The notes below the pieces were generated by a model. The model saw nothing but the letters and a program-made list of their open reading frames with translations, was not told where the DNA came from and did not search any database. 64,000 nucleotides of DNA from NCBI GenBank assembly GCA_944474755.1, contig OX104112.1, forward strand, positions 68,868,433 through 68,932,432, in the 5' to 3' direction. Origin of the DNA: Limnoperna fortunei. Taxonomy: Eukaryota; Mollusca; Bivalvia; Mytilida; Modiolidae. This document shows, piece after piece, positions 56,768 to 64,000 of this stretch (positions within the stretch are counted from its first letter, which is position 1; every line of letters begins with the position of its first letter). The position numbers and the translations under genes were made by a program.

Positions 56768-57132
56768 TTATGCTGGTGGCGCTGCTGGAGTAACTTCAAC
56801 TGCTGCAACGTCTCTTCCGTGCTCGTATTCATGGCTACCAGAGCTAGATCCGTAGCTGTTGGAACTTGAGCTAGATCCATAGCTGTTTGAGCTTGAGCTA
56901 GATACATAGCTACCAGAACTGTAATATGACCCATGGCTATTGCTATCCGAGTAGGAGCCCGATCCATATCCATAACTGTCAGAATCAGAGCTTGATCCAT
57001 AACCGCCATGACCATAGCCGCCATGTTTATATCTGTCAAGAGTCGGAACTAGAATAGTATCCATAACCGCCATGTTTGTGACCATGTCGTTTGAAGAAAT
57101 TCATTGGCATTGATATGTCAATGTACTGCTCA
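56768..57132 (-). pseudogene. Gene C terminal exon: Tyr/Gly/Ser-rich paralogue, frameshifted
   Basis: After an acceptor (TTCATAG) the phase-1 frame reads GEQYIDISMPMNFF, then KRHGHKHGGYGYYSSSDS and a TGA. Immediately downstream the SYG-rich tail (GGYGHGGYGSSSDSDSYGYG, then repeats and VAAVEVTPAAPPA) continues in another frame to the stop at 56768, so the net shift is one extra base or two missing. No earlier family exons were found between here and 59.0 kb; a gypsy fragment and a SINE lie there instead. AATAAA follows at 56750-56745. It is either a pseudogene or a fragment; a sequence error is less likely because copy D has the same change. Confidence 0.7.
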
Positions 57133-57177
57133 CCTATGAACAGAGATTTATTTAACAGTTATTTATTCAAAAATTCT

Positions 57178-57180
<3 letters not shown>

Positions 57181-57218
<38 letters not shown>

Positions 57219-57265
57219 TATTATTTATTAATTTATTATTATTATTGTTATTATTATTATTATTT
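57181..57265. repeat. (ATT)n microsatellite (copy 1; copy 2 at 63432-63516)
   Basis: Interrupted ATT repeats just upstream of the C exon acceptor; duplicated with the large unit. Confidence 0.9.
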
Positions 57266-57370
57266 GTAAAAATTAAATAATAAACCTCTACACTATTATA
57301 GTTATCTGTTGACTATTACGTGTTGTAACTAATTTAAAGGCAACTTGTAAATGTTTTTCATCGAGACCTT

Positions 57371-57556
57371 TTGAAAATCATGGCTAAAGTCAATGTTCAG
57401 GATTTACATATGTTTCTAGGTATTTGTTTATATTATCAAAAGTTATTTAAGGACTTTGCAAAAAATCAATTTTTAAATGGACTAGTGAGTGTGACAAAAA
57501 ATACAATAGAAACTAAGTCAGAGCTAACTAATTCTACCAAAACAGGATTAAAGTGA
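57371..57556 (+). pseudogene. Ty3/gypsy pol fragment (copy 1)
   Basis: The stretch VQDLHMFLGICLYYQKLFKD resembles the conserved FLGxxxYYRRFIKDFA region that follows the reverse transcriptase of Ty3/gypsy elements. Only about 60 codons remain; no LTRs, protease or integrase are seen nearby. Confidence 0.55.
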
Positions 57557-57845
57557 ACATTCTCTTACCTCTGTAAATTAGTTTAAACAAATTTATTTTC
57601 GTGGTGATACATTACTTTACAAATTTGCTGAATTATATTGTTAGTCTTACTGTGCCATAAATATGATATTCAGTGTTTTTATGTTTGCAAGTTGCAGATG
57701 GCTTTTTATTGGATTTGATATTATGTTTTAATGTAAATGATAAAAGCTCTACAAAATCATTTTGAGTTTGTGTTTAGTCTTGATTGGACGACTCGCGCGT
57801 CTGGCCACGTATTAAAAAAAGAACCAGAAATGGTTGTTTTTGTTT

Positions 57846-58086
57846 GTTCGAATAATGTTTAACGCCACATTCAGCAATTTTTTTCAGCTTATCATGGCGT
57901 CCAGTTTTTATTGGGAGAGGAAGCCAAAGTACCCGAAGAAATCCCGCACCTTCGGAAAACTGGCAAACCATGTCAATTAAGATTGTAGTCGAGCACACCC
58001 TGCCAGCAGTGACTCAAACCCAAAACCTCAGTGTTGACAGGCCAGGTGATGAATAGCAGACGACTACCTTAACCAGTTGGCCACCA
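57846..58086 (-). mobile_element. tRNA-headed SINE, minus orientation
   Basis: The reverse-complement tail aatgtttaacgccacattca, core tatcatggcgtccagttttt and head accttaaccagttggccacc are present. It lies just past the part of copy 1 that can be compared with copy 2. Confidence 0.75.
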
Positions 58087-59073
58087 AAATGAAGCCAGTG
58101 TTTGACTTCTAATGAGCCAATTATGAAGTATGTTCCCAAGAAGGGACCAGTTGATGAGACATTAAAGAAGGAAACATCCTGTCTATCGGGTGCAATGCAG
58201 GTGGAACCCATGTACTAAGCCATTATCAGAAATGTACATGCTGAGGAGACACGAACTTGCTTACAGCAAGTCCTTGGGCTCGTACCATTACCAACGATTT
58301 TCATTGACTGTCTTTACTCTAGCAGAACATGTTGACAATTAAGAAACCGACCAACTTACAATATTTTGCCCGACTTTTGTTCTACTACCCATGAAGCCAG
58401 GAACTACCGTTCTAATGAGAAGTTCCACTGTTAGTTCTACAAGCTTGAAGCAGTGGACTATCTCTCAGACCCGCGTGTGCAACTCTCATTTTGACCTCCT
58501 TCCTTCTAAAGAACCTTCAAATACATGTACTTCTTGGCATCATATGTGCACCAGGATACGATTCCTCCTATCATTCCGCCAACACCTGTACATTCGCCTG
58601 ATATGCCTTAGAACCTATCGAGACCATACTCACATAGAGACTCAACTATCGAGGATCCTACTAACCAGTCTACTATAGTTGGCAAGTAGTTCCTACCATT
58701 ATGCTTTAGCTTATATCAGACAACCAATATTTGTATCTTAAGTACCTGTCCCTGTTTACACAAGTAAAGAGGCTTGCAATACTTTTCACACATTATTTTA
58801 TTCTAATTGTATTTTAGTATAATTCTACTTATGTTTTACATGTTTTCTTCCCAGGGTGCCTTGTGTTGATGAGCAAAACTTTTTTAACAGTACATCTACA
58901 TGCTGTATGCGGTATAGTGTTGTTTGGCTTAATGTTTTCGATCGTAAAACATGCTTTGATAGCTCGCTTTTATATATTGATTAAATTACATACGTTGGAT
59001 GTAGCGTTCCTGACCAGACGTAGCGATATGGTCAACTGACTTGTTCCCTTAAAATTTACTGAAAAGAATAGCA
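58087..59073. other. Unique spacer between the two large copies
   Basis: A 95-codon open frame at 58391-58678 has no recognisable motif. GC content here is higher than the surroundings, hinting at decayed element sequence. Confidence 0.4.
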
Positions 59074-59558
59074 TTCGTTCGACGTCCACTTTACGTTGCA
59101 GGGCCAGGACACACTTAACGACTATGCGTGGTATCTCGATATTGCAGTCTCAAATTGATCTTGATGTCATAGCATAACATGCGGACGTCCGCTTGAAGGG
59201 CTTTTCTCTTCCTCGGAAACGATTTATTAACCGGGACTAAGTGAACTCCTACAAATCTACAATTAAGTTCATAAAATATGTTCTGTATATTTGTATTAAA
59301 ATTGTATCATATGTTTTTCAATTATGGCATACAAAATTATTTTTAACACACTTGTATATATGAGGTTATTCTTTACACTGTAAACACAATGTGTTTATCA
59401 GTTATTATCGTTACGCTAGAGTAGACACAAATACTACTATGTTACTATAATATCTATATGAAACGGATTAATATAAATCTATGACTTGTTTCCGGATACT
59501 AATATTGTATACGATGTATTAACTATGTTCAGGATCATGAATAAAATATGTTTACACT

Positions 59559-61723
59559 AAAGGCACAAGCAGCGCTGCTTCGATCTAAATGCAAATGGTA
59601 CGAGGACAGGAGGGAAATCATCAAAATATTTTCTACAATTAGAAAATAAAAATAACGGACATGATGAGCTATAGACTAAAATCAAATCAAGACTAAAATG
59701 ACGCTGTAAAATCTGATATAGGCTATTCTCTCAGTGAGCATAATCACCCTTTTTTATCAAGTTTACTGTAATTAAATTAAAAAAAACTTCATACGCCTGA
59801 TAGATGGGACAAAGGGATGATATCGCTAGTATGTACGCGTGGATAGATTACCTATAAAAAGTTAGAGGCCTTAAACAGTTCTTAAATGTGACTACAAAAT
59901 TATTGTAAATACTACCAAAAATTAGCTTATACACTCAGACCAACAGGGATTTGTCAAAGGGAGAAATATTTCAGAGGCTTATAGATTATGACACGATATT
60001 ATACCAAACCAGAGGACGAAGACGAGGAAGGAGCTATAATTTTCCTAGACCAACAAAAGGCGTTCGATTGTATGGAATGGGGTTGGCTTTTGGCGTGTTT
60101 AACCAAATTAATTTTGGTCCTAACTTTTGTGGGTGGGTTAAAATGTTTCTTGCAAATCCAAAAACTTGTATAGAGATAAATGGCTTTGTGTCCACAAGTA
60201 TATTACCATTTCTCGCTCTGCTCCACATGGGTGCACAATTGCGATATTATTATATGTGCTTCATGCCGAACCTATGACATGTGTTATAAGAAATCATAAG
60301 AGCCAATCCGGGAATTAACGGACTCAAATTACAAGGGAAGCAGGGTCTATATGAGGTCAAATTAAGTATGTTTGGTGATGATACTCAACTTAAAAATCAT
60401 TCAAAAATCTTAAGTATTTATGAATCAGCATCGGGGGCAAGGATACATCACGATAAAAAAAGGTCTTTTCATCGGAAAATTAAAAGGAAAAAACCTTCGT
60501 TGCACTAGAATAAAATGGATAAATACAAATATTAAAACTTTGGGCGTTTTTAGTGGTTATACTATTGATGACAACATTATTATTTGAAATTCTAAAATAG
60601 ATAGGTTCAAGAGTTGCTAAGCGGCATGGGAAACGAGAAATTTAACTTATATATATATATAACTGTTATCGTTAAAAGTCTGGTAATTTCCCTAATAGGG
60701 TATGTGTTGATACATGTATGCGTGGTATACCAGATATAAATAAACTTATTTGGAATTTTAGATGGGATGGAAAGGTTAATTTGATTAGCAGAAATGTATG
60801 TAGTTTTGATCACAATGAAAGTGGAATTGTTATGGTAAATTTTTTTTCATTTGTTAAAAGTCGCCAAATTTAAATTTAACATAGAATTAAGCACTCTGAG
60901 GAGGACGTTTGGAATGGATTGGGGAGAAAATGTGAATTAAGAAATATGAGAACATGAGAGGACAAGAATTCTTTGTATGAAAATGCACAAATATCAATTA
61001 TTACAGAAATGCAATTTCTGCTTTGCATGAACTACGATGTAAATTTGAGCACAATTTTGCAATAAAGAAACTACGATTATCCGGAAAACCATGCGCTGTT
61101 TTTTAAATCCTTTATGAAAAGCAACATTAATCATAGAATATTTGGAATATCGAGACAAAATCTTTTCATAGCTGGAAGTTTATTTCTAGCTTATTGATAG
61201 ACAAAAGAAGCTGCATTTCAGAGTATTCTAAAATAAAAACATCAATACCCCCAACTATATACGAATTTTACAAGGTAGTGAAGAAACAAAAAAACGCTGT
61301 TAAATATTCCATTATACTAAACGGATTAAATTTTTTAACGGAAATACTATAGTAAATAACAATTTAAAGCCAAAAGATATTCAAAGAATTTAAAACTTTG
61401 TACCAAAACCAAATGCAGAAGTAAAATGGGAGACTTTTAATTGTGAATTCGGTGTGTCATTCATTTAGAGGATGCTGACATAACTTGGAGTGAAAAAGAA
61501 CATAAGCAATTTTCAGAGGAAGTCAATCCACAATTTTTTATATACAGAATATCGACTTAATAGTATGGGATTATCTAATGCTAATGGTTTGTGCCATTTT
61601 TGTAATACTCATTTTGAGACTCAAACTCACTCATTTTACAGTTGTAAAAGAGTACATCCTTTTATACTTGATGTTCAGAACTTGATGTTAAATTTGAATG
61701 TTTTTTGGACAATTTATTATTGA
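59559..61723 (+). mobile_element. Decayed L1-like non-LTR retrotransposon ORF2 (copy 2)
   Basis: Duplicate of the element at 53308-55472, with the same broken reverse transcriptase and C-terminal motifs. Confidence 0.8.
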
Positions 61724-63018
61724 AGAAAAAATATGATACTAGGTGTTTATGAAGGTAATAGTGCTCTTGTTTTGATTATCAATTTATCCTCATTGTTGCC
61801 AAGTGGATAATTTTCAGTTCTGAAAGACAGGCTCTCAAAAGAACTGAAAACCAATATTTACCTGAAGCTTAATTATACTGTAAACAGTAAACCTTCGGTT
61901 CATAATTTATTTTAACAAATTGTTGGCAATCTTAATACGATGTAGAATTGTAATAAAATATATTAATGTTGATACAATAATTCATATTTATACAATAAGT
62001 ATAATGTCATATGGATATATTCTGGGTAGTTCATTACTAGCTGTAGATATTATTTCTGACTATGTATGATATGTGTTCAGCACGATTGGCCATGCATGAG
62101 TTATTATAAATTATTAATACAGATGTAATGTAGAAAAATAACAAATGTCCTTTAATTTTCCATGGAAAAAAGGATCTGTAATAAAACAACGGCTCCGAGG
62201 ATTAGTTTATCCCTGGACCACCTGGGCTGTTTATAACAGGGTATAAATAAAAACTGATTGTTGTACAAAAAAGACATGAAAATGAACTTTGCAAGCCTTA
62301 TAACACGCATGCAATGTTCTCAGTTCCTGCCAACATCTGCACAATTTTCCAAAGGCATAAATGTTTTCCCGATTAACATATTACGAAAAGATTTGTTTAT
62401 TTGTTTCCTTCTGGCATACAGCTGAAATACTGCTCGCTGGAAGTAAAGCAAACACCCAATCAATTACTTAAGGCATCCGACCCATAATTAAAGTTCCCAA
62501 TTTTATTTTTAGACCATGAAATACGCTTTTTAAATCAATGTATTGCTAAATAATGATGCATATTAAATTTATTGTTTTACTTGTTAATGTTAACAGTTTT
62601 GGATAAACAAGTTATTACTCCAATAGTATTAAATGTACTACAAATAGACATTCAGGACACCAGCTATGACCACCTGGTTAATTGTGGTCCTGATACGTTC
62701 ATTGAATTAACACGAAAGCAGTTTCTTTTCAAGTTTCTGTTTAGAACATTAGGAATGACATCTGAGCGAACATTAATTTCCTAAGTATTGTGGAACTGTG
62801 TATGATGTTTTCTGTTTGGTGCTGTAAGTTTTGAATTATTTAGTTACAGATATTCATATATCATTATTATACGATTTTTACGAATGCGCGTTAACATATC
62901 CAAAGTAGACTTTACAAATGTTGTTACATTACTTGGAATATTATAAGCCTATTTTTTGTTTTCTATAAGGTTTTGTAGAAATAACATATTAAATATTTAT
63001 TAAATACACTGTACACGA

Positions 63019-63383
63019 TTATGCTGGTGGCGCTGCTGGAGTAACTTCAACTGCTGCAACGTCTCTTCCGTGCTCGTATTCATGGCTACCAGAGCTAGAT
63101 CCGTAGCTGTTGGAACTTGAGCTAGATCCATAGCTGTTTGAGCTTGAGCTAGATACATAGCTACCAGAACTGTAATATGACCCATGGCTATTGCTATCCG
63201 AGTAGGAGCCCGATCCATATCCATAACTGTCAGAATCAGAGCTTGATCCATAACCGCCATGACCATAGCCGCCATGTTTATATCTGTCAAGAGTCGGAAC
63301 TAGAATAGTATCCATAACCGCCATGTTTGTGACCATGTCGTTTGAAGAAATTCATTGGCATTGATATGTCAATGTACTGCTCA
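63019..63383 (-). pseudogene. Gene D terminal exon: duplicate of C, same frameshift
   Basis: It lies 6,251 bp downstream of C, and no difference was seen between the two exons. It carries the same GEQYIDISMPMNFF opening, the same early TGA and the same shifted SYG-rich tail. Upstream exons, if any, would lie beyond the window end. Confidence 0.7.
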
Positions 63384-63428
63384 CCTATGAACAGAGATTT
63401 ATTTAACAGTTATTTATTCAAAAATTCT

Positions 63429-63469
<41 letters not shown>

Positions 63470-63621
63470 TATTATTTATTAATTTATTATTATTATTGTT
63501 ATTATTATTATTATTTGTAAAAATTAAATAATAAACCTCTACACTATTATAGTTATCTGTTGACTATTACGTGTTGTAACTAATTTAAAGGCAACTTGTA
63601 AATGTTTTTCATCGAGACCTT

Positions 63622-63807
63622 TTGAAAATCATGGCTAAAGTCAATGTTCAGGATTTACATATGTTTCTAGGTATTTGTTTATATTATCAAAAGTTATTTA
63701 AGGACTTTGCAAAAAATCAATTTTTAAATGGACTAGTGAGTGTGACAAAAAATACAATAGAAACTAAGTCAGAGCTAACTAATTCTACCAAAACAGGATT
63801 AAAGTGA
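63622..63807 (+). pseudogene. Ty3/gypsy pol fragment (copy 2)
   Basis: Duplicate of 57371-57556 in the second copy of the large duplication. Confidence 0.55.
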
Positions 63808-64000
63808 TCATTCTCTTACCTCTGTAAATTAGTTTAAACAAATTTATTTTCGTGGTGATACATTACTTTACAAATTTGCTGAATTATATTGTTAGTCTTA
63901 CTGTGCCATAAATATGATATTCAGTGTTTTTATGTTTGCAAGTTGCAGATGGCTTTTTATTGGATTTGATATTATGTTTTAATGTAAATGATAAAGCTCT

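Larger units (their letters stand above)
52823..57750. repeat. Copy 1 of a large near-identical duplication
   Basis: It matches 59074-64000 at an offset of 6,251 bp. Differences noticed are C/A at 53984/60235, A/C at 56529/62780, A/T at 57557/63808 and one missing A near the window end. Sequence 57751-59073 separates the copies; the second copy is cut by the window. The left boundary is marked by ttcgttcgacgtccac in both copies. Confidence 0.95.
59074..64000. repeat. Copy 2 of the large duplication, truncated by window end
   Basis: It contains the same dead LINE, family-2 repeat tail, C/D exon, ATT microsatellite and gypsy fragment in the same order as 52823-57750. Confidence 0.95.

Noticed and set aside
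57556..57580. Acceptor and donor two bases apart (tttacagAGgtaaga on the minus strand) as a further exon of gene C
   Set aside because: A 2-nt exon is not credible without transcript evidence.
58391..58678. 95-codon open frame
   Set aside because: No recognisable motif; bounded by repeat sequence and not supported by splice signals.

Overview
This is eukaryotic, AT-rich, intron-containing genomic DNA. It shows no prokaryotic gene packing, rRNA, CRISPR or phage features. It is most likely from a bivalve mollusc. That is an inference from the tRNA-headed SINEs, decayed CR1/L2-like and L1-like LINEs, many MITEs, a TIMP gene and low-complexity Gly/Ser/Tyr/His-rich secreted proteins. No species-specific marker was identified.

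The genes are small, multi-exon and all on the minus strand. Three complete members of a secreted-protein family were assembled exon by exon: gene A (4193-6272, 303 aa), gene B (23113-26752, 163 aa) and gene E (50160-51323, 82 aa). They share an 11-codon first coding exon ending at a phase-0 intron, a second exon finishing the signal peptide with a D-[DE]-[TS]-x-x-G motif, phase-1 introns after that, and a last exon opening with an I-x-I-S-[MI]-P-M-N-F motif. In A and B this motif is followed by a Tyr-Gly-Ser-rich tail; E stops soon after it. A fourth terminal exon (C, 56768-57132) carries a frameshift and is duplicated as D (63019-63383).

Between B and E lies a five-coding-exon TIMP (tissue inhibitor of metalloproteinases) gene at 39284-44255. 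All splice phases agree and all 12 canonical cysteines are present, but exon 2 contains one in-frame TAA (codon 55). TATA-box leader exons are visible for A, B and TIMP.

Layout: 0-4 kb dispersed repeat, SINE and a nested inverted repeat; 4-7.3 kb gene A; 7.8-22 kb minisatellites, MITEs, SINEs and two minus-strand LINE remnants; 23-29 kb gene B with MITE, palindrome and minisatellite insertions in its introns; 29-39 kb repeats; 39-44.6 kb TIMP; 45-49 kb MITE and SINEs; 50-51.3 kb gene E; 52.8-64 kb a near-identical duplication at 6,251-bp spacing (three substitutions and one indel noticed over about 4.93 kb). Each copy carries a dead L1-like LINE, a gypsy fragment and the frameshifted C/D exon.

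The secreted Ser/Gly/Tyr/His-rich proteins beside a TIMP suggest an extracellular-matrix or fibre secretory gene cluster (byssus, shell or foot mucus). That functional reading is a hypothesis.
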